Notes: generated by a model not told the origin, from the sequence alone. A stretch of 37,871 nucleotides of DNA from Actinomycetota bacterium (GCA_947451045.1 CANFXM010000010.1:1-37871), one strand, 5' to 3'. Counted from the stretch's first letter, positions 15,241-23,610 are shown. Program-made: numbers and translations.

Positions 15241-16362
15241 CTAGGTAGCGAGGCCTAAACGAACACCGAGCAAAGATTTGCTACGTAGAACTAATTGATC
15301 TGTAATCTGATTGATAACTATGGCTGCAGCGGACTCAGGATGCTCATAAACCACGGGCTTTCCACTATCACCACCAGTGCGCAAATCGGGACTAAAGGGA
15401 ATCCTGCCTAGAAGTGGAACATCTGTTCCTACAAGTTCGGAGAGACGACGCGCTGTTTCTTCTCCTCCGCCATTTCCAAAGAGCGAAATCAATTCCCCAC
15501 ACTCTGGACAAGGAAATGCCGACATATTTTCAATTACACCGATGACATGTTGTTTTATCTGATGCGCAATTCTTCCAGCACGTTCTGCAACTTCTGCAGC
15601 AGCAACTTGTGGAGTAGTAACAACTAATATTTCCGAAGACGGGATTAGTTGACCAAGGGAAATTGCTAAATCTCCAGTTCCAGGTGGCAAATCTATGAAC
15701 AAAAGATCTAAATCGCCCCAGTAAGCATCAGATAGCAATTGTTCTAGAACTCTATGCAAGAGTGGTCCGCGATATGCAACAGCATCAGAACGTTCCGGTT
15801 TGAACATTTCCATTGAGACCGTTTTCACTCCATATGACTCGAGTGGAATAAACATTTGATCAATTGCTGTTGGTCTCTGATTCATTAAACCCATCAATCG
15901 CGGAATTGAATGGCCATAGACATCGGCATCCAAAATTCCAACACGCAATCCTTTATTAGCAGCAGCGATAGCCAGATTGACAGTGAGTGATGACTTTCCA
16001 ACTCCACCTTTGCCTGATGCAACCCCAATTACTCGTGTCAGTGATTCGGGTTGGGCAAATGGAATGAACTTTTCTCGACCACCTCGCAAGAGTTTCTTTA
16101 CATTATTTCGTTGTTCCTCAGACATAACACCAAATAGAAGTTCAATATTTTGAACTTCTTCAATTTGAGAAACAGCTTTTTTGATATCCGTTCGCAATCG
16201 ATCCTGCATAGGGCACCCAGATATTGTCAACAAAATAACGAGCGACGCCGTACTGTTTTCAAAAGAAACTTCTTCTACCATTCCTAATTCCGGCAATGCT
16301 CTGTGCAATTCCGGGTCTTGAACAGTTGCTAGCGCTGCATGAATCTTTTCTACTGTTGTCAT
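15241..16362 (-). CDS. mrp: Mrp/NBP35-family iron-sulfur cluster carrier ATPase
   Basis: 373 residues. An N-terminal MIP18 (DUF59) domain (about 1-78) is followed by a P-loop ATPase with GKGGVGKSS at 117-125, DADVYGHS near 145-152 and DLPPGTGD near 224-231. C285 and C288 in PCPEC are the paired cysteines that bind a bridging 4Fe-4S cluster between two subunits. Mrp proteins hold and deliver Fe-S clusters to apoproteins. The start ATG overlaps the tatB stop (ATGA), so the two are coupled. The htrA-tatB-mrp neighbourhood is also seen in M. tuberculosis (Rv1223, Rv1224, Rv1229c). Confidence 0.93.
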   Translation of the reverse strand: MTTVEKIHAALATVQDPELHRALPELGMVEEVSFENSTASLVILLTISGCPMQDRLRTDIKKAVSQIEEVQNIELLFGVMSEEQRNNVKKLLRGGREKFIPFAQPESLTRVIGVASGKGGVGKSSLTVNLAIAAANKGLRVGILDADVYGHSIPRLMGLMNQRPTAIDQMFIPLESYGVKTVSMEMFKPERSDAVAYRGPLLHRVLEQLLSDAYWGDLDLLFIDLPPGTGDLAISLGQLIPSSEILVVTTPQVAAAEVAERAGRIAHQIKQHVIGVIENMSAFPCPECGELISLFGNGGGEETARRLSELVGTDVPLLGRIPFSPDLRTGGDSGKPVVYEHPESAAAIVINQITDQLVLRSKSLLGVRLGLAT

Positions 16363-16664
16363 AGGAGGTCCGGATCAATCTTTGCATTGAGATTCTTAGT
16401 GGGTTTAACTTCTGACTCATCGAGAGCCCCTGCAAGTTGTTTTCTAATAAAAGTTTTTGGATGTAAATCTGATGGTTGTAAATCCTCAAAGCCTGGGCCA
16501 AGATTTTCGCGCAATTCAGCTGTTGCACTCTGCGAAAGTGCTCGCAGCTTTCTCACTATTTTTGCCGCTTCCGAAGCTACATGAGGAAGCCGGTCGGGGC
16601 CAACGAGAATTACGGCAAGGATTGCTAGGCCAAAAAATTCACCCGCGCCGATATCAAAGAACAT
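16359..16664 (-). CDS. tatB: Sec-independent protein translocase subunit TatB
   Basis: 101 residues. An N-terminal membrane helix (about 6-21) leads through the Gly-Pro hinge (LVGPDRLPH) to an amphipathic helix (ASEAAKIVRKLRALSQSATAEL, given in part) and a polar tail, the TatA/TatB plan. The acidic residue E9 before the helix and the position between htrA and mrp point to TatB rather than TatA. TatB with TatC recognises twin-arginine signal peptides of folded exported proteins. TatC is not in the window. It starts 21 bases after htrA with a leaderless-type -10 element and overlaps mrp by 4 bases. Confidence 0.88.
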   Translation of the reverse strand: MFFDIGAGEFFGLAILAVILVGPDRLPHVASEAAKIVRKLRALSQSATAELRENLGPGFEDLQPSDLHPKTFIRKQLAGALDESEVKPTKNLNAKIDPDLL

Positions 16665-16670
16665 AGGACT

Positions 16671-16676
16671 ACCTTA
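16671..16676 (-). promoter_or_regulatory. -10 element TAAGGT, 6 bases before the tatB ATG (leaderless)
   Basis: TANNNT-N6-ATG on the minus strand in the 21-base htrA-tatB gap. An alternative reading of the same bases as a weak Shine-Dalgarno (AAGG) is possible. Confidence 0.4.
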
Positions 16677-16685
16677 TCCACACTT

Positions 16686-17831
16686 CTATTTCTTCGACGC
16701 TATGAGTACGAGAGTGACAGATGAGCTTTTGCCTTTACGAAGAAAAGTAATTTTTACCCTTTCCCCAACGGCGTGTGCTCGAACCGCAACAATGAGTTGA
16801 TCTGGAGAAGAAATAGATTCGCCATCAAGATTTGTAATGACATCGCCTGGTTGAAGTCCTGCTTTAGCTGCTGGGCCACCGATGGTTAGCGCAGTTGGAG
16901 AATTTGCTATCTGTGCTCCTTGGCCTGTGAAATTCATATCAATAGCAATTCCTAGAACTGGATATGTCGCTTTCCCGGTTTTGATTAATTGTTGAGCAGT
17001 CAATCTCGCTTGATTTATTGGAATCGCAAAACCCAGACCAATAGAACCAACTTGAGAACCAGATGACGAACCTAGAGATGCGATTGCAGAATTTATGCCA
17101 ATAACCGCACCGGTTGCATCAACAAGTGGTCCACCCGAATTACCTGGATTGATTGCTGCATCCGTTTGTAGAGCATTGATAAAGGAACTTTCCATTCCTT
17201 GGTTACCCGTAGAAACTGCGCGATTTTTTGCGCTGATAATTCCGAGCGTCACCGTTCCAGATAATCCAAGTGGGGAACCAATTGCAATTACAGAATCTCC
17301 TACGGCGACTTTGTCACTATCACCAAATTGCAATGCTGGAAGTCCGGTAGCAACAATTCTTACTACCGCTAAATCATAGGAAGCATCTCGGCCCACAATT
17401 GTTCCCGCGTAATTTTCTCCATTATTGAGAGTTACTTGAATCGTGCCACCAAAATCTGCAACCTCTGCTACAACGTGATTATTTGTCAAAATAATTCCAT
17501 TGCTATCAATGACAAATCCAGATCCGGTACCACTTCCTCTATTTGATCGTGTTGAAATAGAAACCACCGATGGTAAAACCCGTTGCGCAATTCCGGCAAC
17601 TGAATCAGGTTTTCTTTCAATAGTGCTCGTTGAATTCACGAGATGCACTCCATGTGGGAGCCATCCTGTAGTTGCATTTGTCCCAAGTACCCCACCGATA
17701 ATTCCAGCAACTATTGCAACCACAAACAATTTCCGAGTACTAGTGCTTGCATTCTTTGCAGGAGGATTAACTTCCCACCATGGTCCGGATGTAATTTCTA
17801 CACTCTTATTTTTGTCTCGGGGAAATTTCAT
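16686..17831 (-). CDS. htrA: membrane-anchored HtrA/DegP-type serine protease with PDZ domain
   Basis: 381 residues. A cytoplasmic tail of about 33 residues is followed by one membrane helix (about 34-52), then an extracytoplasmic trypsin-like domain with catalytic H119 (TNNHVV), D153 (SYDLAVV) and S232 (PGNSGGPL), and a C-terminal PDZ domain from about residue 285 (GGPAAKAGLQPGDVI). It should degrade or refold damaged envelope proteins. In mycobacteria sigE and its anti-sigma gene rseA lie between the methyltransferase and htrA; here that pair is absent and only 12 bases separate the two genes. The Trp-Trp motif (GPWWEVNPP) in the cytoplasmic tail is similar to other actinobacterial HtrA tails. 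No clear Shine-Dalgarno is seen. Confidence 0.92.
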   Translation of the reverse strand: MKFPRDKNKSVEITSGPWWEVNPPAKNASTSTRKLFVVAIVAGIIGGVLGTNATTGWLPHGVHLVNSTSTIERKPDSVAGIAQRVLPSVVSISTRSNRGSGTGSGFVIDSNGIILTNNHVVAEVADFGGTIQVTLNNGENYAGTIVGRDASYDLAVVRIVATGLPALQFGDSDKVAVGDSVIAIGSPLGLSGTVTLGIISAKNRAVSTGNQGMESSFINALQTDAAINPGNSGGPLVDATGAVIGINSAIASLGSSSGSQVGSIGLGFAIPINQARLTAQQLIKTGKATYPVLGIAIDMNFTGQGAQIANSPTALTIGGPAAKAGLQPGDVITNLDGESISSPDQLIVAVRAHAVGERVKITFLRKGKSSSVTLVLIASKK

Positions 17832-17843
17832 AAGTGAATCTTG

Positions 17844-18470
17844 CTATACCTTGGTCGCAAGTAACAAACCATCACCGACTGGAATGAGTGAACTCACCCA
17901 ATCCTCTGTTGCTGCTCTAATGATTTTCCCAGCGTCACGAAGTGCGACAGTTTTTACATCTCGCTGTGCAGGATCTGGAACCTTCGAGTCTCCGAAATAA
18001 TTGTCAATTACTAATACTCCGCCGCTTCTCAATATACGGTGTGCTTCACCTATTACGAAAGAGAGATCTTCAGGATTGTGACGTAATACAACCAGGTCAT
18101 ACGCACGATCAGTTAATTTAGTCATAACGTCCGGAATTGAATTTGTAATCAATCGATAACGAGATTGTTCAATATCAGCGTCTTGTAGTGCGAGTTTGGC
18201 AATTTGAGTATGTTCCATTTCATCATCGATAGATGTAAGCGTTCCACTTCTCATCATCCCTTTGAGTAACCACAATGATCCAACTCCGGATCCCGTGCCA
18301 ACTTCAACGACAGATTGCGCTTTTAAGAGATTTGCAAGAAATCGTAAATGTGAACCAGCACCTGGTGTTACATCATTAGTGCCAAGTTCAACTCCACGCA
18401 CGCGAGCTTGGGCCATTTCAAAATCTTCTGGAATGAAACCTTCAGAAAAAGAATGTGGGTCTTGTCGCAT
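17844..18470 (-). CDS. SAM-dependent O-methyltransferase (Rv1220c-like)
   Basis: 208 residues. The SAM-binding motif VVEVGTGSGVGSLWLL is near residues 55-70, an acidic SIDDE follows strand 2, and the HNPEDL and VLVIDNYF segments fit the family-3 (catechol-type) O-methyltransferase fold. The substrate is unknown. Its place beside htrA matches Rv1220c, which sits beside sigE-rseA-htrA in M. tuberculosis. I place the start at the ATG at 18470, which overlaps the aminopeptidase TGA (TGATG) and begins MRQDPHSF; an alternative TTG at 18488 would add six residues. Neither has a good Shine-Dalgarno, so coupling is likely. Confidence 0.83.
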   Translation of the reverse strand: MRQDPHSFSEGFIPEDFEMAQARVRGVELGTNDVTPGAGSHLRFLANLLKAQSVVEVGTGSGVGSLWLLKGMMRSGTLTSIDDEMEHTQIAKLALQDADIEQSRYRLITNSIPDVMTKLTDRAYDLVVLRHNPEDLSFVIGEAHRILRSGGVLVIDNYFGDSKVPDPAQRDVKTVALRDAGKIIRAATEDWVSSLIPVGDGLLLATKV

Positions 18471-19960
18471 CACAGGCTCATTATCCAATCTGTTAATAAG
18501 CGAACACCGAAACCTGTGCCACCTTTCGGATTTTCACCTGCATCAACTTCACTACGCGCTGTTCCTGCAATATCTAAATGTACCCAGCGGCGACTACCAG
18601 CAAATTTTTCAAGAAATAATGCTGCAGTTACAGAGCCCGCAGAATATTTTTCCTTGTCTGCCGTGTGGTTGTAATCGGCGATATCACTGCGAAGTGAATC
18701 CTGATATTCATCAATGAGAGGCATGTGCCAAACTTTGTCACCGGATTCAGCACCAATTTTTCCAAGGCTCTTGGCCAATAATTGGTCGCGGGTATACATG
18801 GCAGCATATTGGCGCCCTAATCCCAAAGTTGCTGCTCCTGTTAGCGTAGCAATATCGACTAAATAATCTGGATCTAAATTCTTATCGGCATATGCAAGAC
18901 CGTCAGCAAGTACCAATCGTCCTTCTGCATCGGTATTAATTACTTCCACTGTTGTCCCACCGAAATGGGTTATGACATCACTTGGGCGCTGGGAAGTACC
19001 AGAGAGCGCATTTTCAGCACACATCATCAGCGCAGTGACTCGAACTCTTGGTTGCAGCTGAGCTAGCACACTCACTGTTGCAAGAAGTGCCGCAGCCCCT
19101 GCCATATCGCTTTTCATGGCAGTCATCGTGTCGTAAGGTCGTTTTAATGAAACACCACCTGTGTCAAAAGTAATTCCTTTGCCAACAAGTACGACATGCG
19201 TGAGCGCGCCAACTGCTTTCTTCGCACTACGAGGTACATAAGAAAGTTCAACAAAACGCGGTCCTGGTTTAGGTGAAGAATTTCCCACTGCACGTAGTCC
19301 GCCAAAGAGCGCCAATTCTTTTCCTGCCAGAACTTTTACGTTGAAGCCAAACTCTTTTCCCATCGATAGCGCCTGCTCAGATAACCACGCAGGATTTTTA
19401 ATATTAGCAGGCGTGTGAACAAGATCGCGTGCCGTACAGATTGCTTTTGCTATCACAACTACATCATCTAATTGGCTTTGATCTTCGGTTGCGATAAAAA
19501 ATTCAGGAAAAAGTGTTTCCTTATCAGTTTTTTGATTCCATAAATATGATCCAAGTGAAAGCGAAATAGTAAAGGCTTTCAGCTCTGTAACTTCATTGAC
19601 ACAAGCACAAAATACTTTGGTTGATTTTCCTCGAACTTTTCTTCCAATCGCAGAAGCAGCAAGGCGAATTGAATTCAAACCTTTATCACCAAGTCCAACT
19701 AAAAATATTCTTTCGGTAAGTGAATCTGTATCACTTACAGGGATCTCGAAGAGTTCTCCAGCTTTACCAGTGGGAGAGAAAAAAGTTAATTCATCAAGAA
19801 GATTAAGTTCAAAATGTTCTTCAATGGCGCTTACTAGTCGTGCTGGTCCTTCTAATTCAAAGTCTTCTTTTTCATTTTTAGAAAATGCAATCGCTATTGC
19901 TTGCGAGCGCAGTGCAGCGTCGACAGAAATCGCGGCGGATTGTGCGAAAGCAACCTTCAT
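18470..19960 (-). CDS. pepA: leucyl aminopeptidase (M17 family)
   Basis: 496 residues. An N-terminal macro-like domain (about 1-170) precedes the M17 catalytic domain with the two-zinc site: GKGITFDTGGVSLK, MKSDMAGAAA, and the signature NTDAEGRLVLAD. These supply the Lys, Asp and Glu ligands. The enzyme removes N-terminal residues such as leucine from peptides and may also process glutathione- or mycothiol-type conjugates in some bacteria. It starts 18 bases after the DUF3117 stop. TAGCCT lies 8 bases before the ATG and no Shine-Dalgarno is seen, so it may be leaderless or near-leaderless; the spacing is slightly off. Confidence 0.93.
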   Translation of the reverse strand: MKVAFAQSAAISVDAALRSQAIAIAFSKNEKEDFELEGPARLVSAIEEHFELNLLDELTFFSPTGKAGELFEIPVSDTDSLTERIFLVGLGDKGLNSIRLAASAIGRKVRGKSTKVFCACVNEVTELKAFTISLSLGSYLWNQKTDKETLFPEFFIATEDQSQLDDVVVIAKAICTARDLVHTPANIKNPAWLSEQALSMGKEFGFNVKVLAGKELALFGGLRAVGNSSPKPGPRFVELSYVPRSAKKAVGALTHVVLVGKGITFDTGGVSLKRPYDTMTAMKSDMAGAAALLATVSVLAQLQPRVRVTALMMCAENALSGTSQRPSDVITHFGGTTVEVINTDAEGRLVLADGLAYADKNLDPDYLVDIATLTGAATLGLGRQYAAMYTRDQLLAKSLGKIGAESGDKVWHMPLIDEYQDSLRSDIADYNHTADKEKYSAGSVTAALFLEKFAGSRRWVHLDIAGTARSEVDAGENPKGGTGFGVRLLTDWIMSL

Positions 19961-19978
19961 AACGCTAAAGGCTATGGT

Positions 19979-20158
19979 CTATTTTTTGATTAGAGCTACA
20001 GCTGCATGAAGCGCCGCGCTGAGGTTATTTGCCTCTTCAGAATTCATTTCAACAACTAAACGTCCGCCACCTTCAAGTGGAATTCGCATAACAAGTGAGC
20101 GAGCTTCTTTCGTAACTTCCATGGGTCCATCGCCAGTGCGGGGTTTCATGGCAGCCAT
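19979..20158 (-). CDS. DUF3117 family small protein
   Basis: A 59-residue protein that is easily missed because of its size. It begins MAAMKPRTGDGPMEVTKE, continues to IPLEGGGRLVVEM and ends ALIKK; this matches the strongly conserved actinobacterial DUF3117 (Rv1211 in M. tuberculosis) almost residue for residue in the first half. The function is unknown. The ATG is preceded by AAGGAG at a good distance, one of the best Shine-Dalgarno sequences in the window, suggesting high expression. The gene lies between the sigma-4-like microprotein and pepA on the same strand. Confidence 0.92.
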   Translation of the reverse strand: MAAMKPRTGDGPMEVTKEARSLVMRIPLEGGGRLVVEMNSEEANNLSAALHAAVALIKK

Positions 20159-20205
20159 CGAGACACTCCTTAGTTAGCTAGACGACCAACACTGTGAAAG
20201 TGGTG

Positions 20206-20211
20206 ATAGTA
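20206..20211 (-). promoter_or_regulatory. candidate -10 element (TACTAT) for the DUF3117 gene
   Basis: TACTAT on the minus strand, about 47 bases before the ATG, in a 111-base gap. It would give a leader of roughly 40 nt containing AAGGAG. No matching -35 element is seen. Confidence 0.35.
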
Positions 20212-20269
20212 GAGCGTGGGTATAAGAGGAGAAGTATCTCGCATAATCAGTGCAAGCGCGAAATCGTGC

Positions 20270-20464
20270 TTACGTGAGGCCAAGAATCAGGCTAATTCTC
20301 CCCTTGCCACTAACAATGAGGGCGCTAACTGAGCGTTCAGGTACGCCAAGTAGCGCGGCAATTTCATTGGCGCTCATAGATTTCATAAAGTGCATGGTCA
20401 AGATGATTCGCTCCTCTTCCGGCAATGAGGCAAGGGCCTGTGCCACTGTTAGGGGCTCACTCAT
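20270..20464 (-). CDS. stand-alone sigma-70 region-4-like helix-turn-helix microprotein
   Basis: 64 residues starting MSEPLTVAQALASLPEEER. The whole chain is one sigma region 4 unit: the ALASLPEEERIILTMHF helix, then SANEIAALLGVPERSVSALIVSGKGRI, which is the EIA-x-LGVP helix-turn-helix used to contact the -35 element. There is no region 2 and hence no -10 recognition or core-binding part, so it is not a complete sigma factor. The start lies 11 bases after the SRPBCC stop, in a different frame, with only a weak upstream purine stretch. It could be a small DNA-binding regulator, an anti-sigma-like decoy, or a degraded sigma factor; I cannot choose. Confidence 0.7.
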   Translation of the reverse strand: MSEPLTVAQALASLPEEERIILTMHFMKSMSANEIAALLGVPERSVSALIVSGKGRISLILGLT

Positions 20465-20475
20465 AATGGATGAGA

Positions 20476-20931
20476 TTACTCGCCTGATCTGTCGGGATAA
20501 GCGAGGGCGCGTGCGAGCCTCATCAAAGAGATTCGAACACCGATATAGAGGCCAGGCGCGATGAGATAAAAGAGCGCTCGTGGTGCAATCACAATTTCCG
20601 ACCAATAAAAAAGAGTTTCTTCTTCTGAAACTTTTTCCAATCTAAACAGACCACTGCCCTTGATGACCTTACCTGTATGTATTACTTCGCACGAATATGG
20701 TGGATTCCACTTTGTTACTCTCATGAGATCCAGAATTCCGATTTTTTTGGCTTTTGGAAATAGTCCCGTGAATGCTTCTATCTCGGTACCGACACCTTCG
20801 CGAATATCTGATGTAACCCAAACTTGAGTGGCGAGCATCCAATCACTTTGTGATTCCCATTCTTGTATAGATTGCCACGCTCGTTGAATCGAAACTGGAA
20901 GTTTGATACTTATGGAAAGAGAATTTTCCAT
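20476..20931 (-). CDS. SRPBCC (START/polyketide cyclase-like) family protein
   Basis: 151 residues. The pattern matches the helix-grip fold: an opening strand SLSISIKLPVSIQRAWQSI, then WESQSDWM, and late strands LFRLEKVSEEETLFYWSEIVI before a long final helix. Such proteins bind hydrophobic ligands and act in lipid transfer, cyclisation or as immunity-like carriers; no specific ligand can be named. Its ATG directly follows the LOG gene TAG with no gap, so it is translated from the same mRNA as that gene. The sigma-4-like gene follows 11 bases later. Confidence 0.8.
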   Translation of the reverse strand: MENSLSISIKLPVSIQRAWQSIQEWESQSDWMLATQVWVTSDIREGVGTEIEAFTGLFPKAKKIGILDLMRVTKWNPPYSCEVIHTGKVIKGSGLFRLEKVSEEETLFYWSEIVIAPRALFYLIAPGLYIGVRISLMRLARALAYPDRSGE

Positions 20932-21462
20932 CTACTGACATGCCTGAATAGCTTGGTCAACTGTTGTACACCATGTTACTAAATCACGCATGCCTGGTTT
21001 AATAAAATGTTCACCTTCGAGATGAATAATTAATTCATGTAGAGGTGAATACAAACCAAATGGATCTAAAATAATTACAGGCTTATTGTGAAATTTTAGA
21101 TATCTTCCCACCCAGATTTCAAAAAATTCTTCGAGTGTGCCTGCGCCTCCAGGCATTGTTATAAATGCCTCGGAGATATCGGTAATCATCGCTTTTCGTT
21201 CGCCCATAGTTTCAACGACATGCAGCTCATCGCTATCGTGATCTGCAAATTCAATATCGACCAAGGCTTGAGGAATTACTCCAATAGTTCTTCCACCGCT
21301 TTGGCGTGCGCCACGGGCAACAGCGCCCATCATCGAAATATGTCCCCCACCAGAGACCAATTCCCATTTTTTATTTCCGATTGCCTTGCCAAGTTCGCTG
21401 GCTAAATCAACATATTTATTATCAATAGTCGGAGATGAAGAGCAAAATACGGCAATACGCAT
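20932..21462 (-). CDS. LOG family protein (nucleoside 5'-monophosphate phosphoribohydrolase)
   Basis: 176 residues. The Rossmann fold opens with IAVFCSSS, and the catalytic motif MPGGAGTLEEFFE (PGGxGTxxE) near 103-115 and GERKAMI identify the LOG group, which cleaves AMP or N6-modified AMP to the base plus ribose-5-phosphate. Rv1205 of M. tuberculosis, in a comparable neighbourhood near dapD, makes cytokinin-type bases this way; in a free-living organism nucleotide salvage is just as likely. The ATG is 30 bases from the divergent dapD start and has its own leaderless-type -10 element. Confidence 0.9.
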   Translation of the reverse strand: MRIAVFCSSSPTIDNKYVDLASELGKAIGNKKWELVSGGGHISMMGAVARGARQSGGRTIGVIPQALVDIEFADHDSDELHVVETMGERKAMITDISEAFITMPGGAGTLEEFFEIWVGRYLKFHNKPVIILDPFGLYSPLHELIIHLEGEHFIKPGMRDLVTWCTTVDQAIQACQ

Positions 21463-21469
21463 AGGTGCA

Positions 21470-21475
21470 AGAATA
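21470..21475 (-). promoter_or_regulatory. -10 element TATTCT, 7 bases before the LOG gene ATG (leaderless)
   Basis: TANNNT-N7-ATG on the minus strand; no Shine-Dalgarno. It is back to back with the dapD -10, 5 bases away. Confidence 0.55.
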
Positions 21476-21480
21476 GGGGT

Positions 21481-21486
21481 TAGGCT
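21481..21486 (+). promoter_or_regulatory. -10 element TAGGCT, 6 bases before the dapD ATG (leaderless)
   Basis: TANNNT-N6-ATG; no Shine-Dalgarno. The spacing favours the ATG at 21493 over the one at 21499. Confidence 0.55.
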
Positions 21487-21492
21487 TGACCT

Positions 21493-22407
21493 ATGAGTAT
21501 GCGAGCATCAGGTCACGGTATTGCCACTATTGCAGGCGGGGTCGTCCTCGATACCTGGTTTCCTGAACCAACTCTTGCAACCTTGCCGTCCATACCAGCA
21601 ACACTCAAATCTCTCGTTGGTAGCGACGATATCCGCGGTGTTACAAAAGAATTAGTGAGCATTGAAATTGATCTCAATGCTGCGCCAACTTCTGTCAGTG
21701 ATGCATACCTTCGCCTCCATCTTCTTTCGCATCGATTAGTAAAACCTCATGGACTAAACCTTGATGGAATATTTGGGATTCTCAATAACGTTGTTTGGAC
21801 TTCTTATGGCCCATGTGCCGTTGAAGGATTCGAAATAACTCGCGCGAGACTTAAAAGTGCTTATGGAAATGTCAACGTTTTCGGTATTGATAAATTTCCA
21901 CGAATGGTTGATTATGTAATTCCAAGTGGAGTTCGGATTGCCGATGCTGATCGGGTGCGTTTAGGTGCACATCTTGCACACGGCACAACCGTGATGCATG
22001 AAGGTTTTGTAAATTTCAATGCTGGAACTCTTGGAACTTCCATGGTGGAAGGGCGAATCTCTGCTGGTGTTGTAGTTGATGACGGAAGTGATATTGGTGG
22101 AGGTGCCTCCATCATGGGAACACTTAGTGGTGGTGGAAAACAAGTTATTTCGATTGGAAAGAAATGTTTACTGGGAGCAAACTCAGGACTTGGAATTTCA
22201 CTTGGTGAAAATTGCGTTATAGAAGCAGGAACCTACATCACTGCAGCTGCAAAAGTTCGTTTACCTGACGGGGAAATTGTCAAAGCTGGAACTCTCTCTG
22301 GTGCAAATAATTTGTTGTTCCGTAGAAATTCTCAAAATGGTGCCTTAGAAGTTGTAATGCGTACTGGTTCTTGGGGCGGGCTTAACTCAGTTCTACACGC
22401 TGACTAA
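21493..22407 (+). CDS. dapD: 2,3,4,5-tetrahydropyridine-2,6-dicarboxylate N-succinyltransferase
   Basis: 304 residues, close to the actinobacterial DapD length. The N-terminal domain (about 1-110) is followed by a left-handed beta-helix with hexapeptide repeats ([19 protein letters not shown] in part, [20 protein letters not shown] in part) and a C-terminal segment. It transfers succinyl from succinyl-CoA to tetrahydrodipicolinate in the lysine/meso-diaminopimelate pathway, upstream of the DapC at 2814. The MVEGRISAG and [14 protein letters not shown] motifs line the active site in this trimeric family. It is divergent from the LOG gene and its end overlaps the opposing SpoIID-like gene by 15 bases. 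Confidence 0.93.
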   Translation: MSMRASGHGIATIAGGVVLDTWFPEPTLATLPSIPATLKSLVGSDDIRGVTKELVSIEIDLNAAPTSVSDAYLRLHLLSHRLVKPHGLNLDGIFGILNNVVWTSYGPCAVEGFEITRARLKSAYGNVNVFGIDKFPRMVDYVIPSGVRIADADRVRLGAHLAHGTTVMHEGFVNFNAGTLGTSMVEGRISAGVVVDDGSDIGGGASIMGTLSGGGKQVISIGKKCLLGANSGLGISLGENCVIEAGTYITAAAKVRLPDGEIVKAGTLSGANNLLFRRNSQNGALEVVMRTGSWGGLNSVLHAD

Positions 22408-23610
22408 GTCAAACCATGCAGACGGAATCTTTGCTCTACTTCTAAAAGTTTCACCACGCAAAATAACTTCTACGCCTGCACTCGAAGTCGCCTTTATTTG
22501 TGCAACAGTTCCAGTTGAATTCTTACTAAGAATTTCTAGTTTCACAACATCAGGTAAAAGAAAGGCTGCTGCGATAACTTCTTGACTCACACTTCTATCC
22601 CACGTTGCGTAATGAGGATTTAGTTTTATATCCACACTCGACGTATCTGCCACACTCAAAGTGTATGAACGCTCATTACCCCAAGCATTGAGCGCGCTCT
22701 CTGTTTGTCCACCTGTAGATGAGGTGAAATATGGCGTAATAGGGAGCCCCGCCAATGTAATTGCAAATCCACTTCCCTCGTCAACATGGGTTGCATCTAC
22801 TGCTTGACGCCATATTGCACCATATTTAGGTTCACTCTCTTTTGCATAACCAATGAAACTTTGATCGGTATTTGATGCATAAAGGTTGCAATCACAGGCA
22901 GTTTTTATTAATCCCAACTTACTTAGGGCGTAAGTACGTGAAGCTATAACTTGGGCTTGCAAAGCATTCATGGGCCATGAGGAGGGCACTTCACCAATTC
23001 CATATAAATATTCATCATGAATGCGTAATGAATTAGTTACTTCAATAAAATACTGGCCATCTTTTGTACGCACTGACTTTATTTGCATTTGTCCATATTT
23101 ATACCTGAGCGTACCCATGCTGGTCGTTACAGAGACTATTGGACTATTTCCAGACCATTGAATTATAAAATTACGGCTTTGAGCGTTTGCCACTACTTTC
23201 TTACCATAAGTGACCATTAAAACAATTTGTGATCCAAGTTTTGAGAAGGACAGAACACTTTTAGTTGCTACTTGAGCAATAGTTGTACTTTCATTTGTAG
23301 AGACCGAAATATTTGCTCCAGGCGTCGTAGTTGATATTTTTACATTATTTTGTAAGTGAGCAATATTGACTCGAATCGTTTGAGTATCTGGCAATGGCAC
23401 AATATCGACGCCGGTGTAGTAATACCTAAGTATCGAAGTAGGGCTCTCACCAGCAAGTGCCATCGCTCTCGCGCCAATTTGGCTAAGCCCAACGCCATGT
23501 CCATAACCGGAACCATGGAATGAAAAAGTTGGAGGTACTTCACTAGCTGATGCAAAAGGAGTAAAGAATTGAAAGAAAAGGAAAGCGACTAATGCTTTAG
23601 AGATCCTCAT
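22393..23610 (-). CDS. SpoIID/LytB domain secreted protein
   Basis: 405 residues beginning with a signal peptide ([13 protein letters not shown]...ASA, cleavage near 22-24). [21 protein letters not shown] near residues 31-51, and later [22 protein letters not shown] and [12 protein letters not shown], are the defining motifs of the SpoIID/LytB family, in which SpoIID is a lytic transglycosylase acting on denuded glycan. The family GHGVG motif is at the N-terminus here, as in other actinobacterial secreted homologues. It probably trims or remodels peptidoglycan. The ATG at 23610 overlaps the Wzt gene by 14 bases and gives a proper signal peptide; a start at 23655 would add 15 residues before it. 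Confidence 0.85.
   Translation of the reverse strand: MRISKALVAFLFFQFFTPFASASEVPPTFSFHGSGYGHGVGLSQIGARAMALAGESPTSILRYYYTGVDIVPLPDTQTIRVNIAHLQNNVKISTTTPGANISVSTNESTTIAQVATKSVLSFSKLGSQIVLMVTYGKKVVANAQSRNFIIQWSGNSPIVSVTTSMGTLRYKYGQMQIKSVRTKDGQYFIEVTNSLRIHDEYLYGIGEVPSSWPMNALQAQVIASRTYALSKLGLIKTACDCNLYASNTDQSFIGYAKESEPKYGAIWRQAVDATHVDEGSGFAITLAGLPITPYFTSSTGGQTESALNAWGNERSYTLSVADTSSVDIKLNPHYATWDRSVSQEVIAAAFLLPDVVKLEILSKNSTGTVAQIKATSSAGVEVILRGETFRSRAKIPSAWFDLVSV

Noticed and set aside
17500-18000. 166-codon open frame on the plus strand across the htrA-methyltransferase junction
   Set aside because: Antisense to two well-supported genes; Pro/Thr/Ser-rich shadow composition and no motif.
19596-20009. 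137-codon plus-strand frame antisense to pepA
   Set aside because: Overlaps a certain gene on the opposite strand and lacks a ribosome-binding site or recognisable domain.
21499-21501. Second ATG as the dapD start
   Set aside because: Would put the -10 hexamer 12 bases away; the first ATG fits the 6-base spacing seen at other genes.
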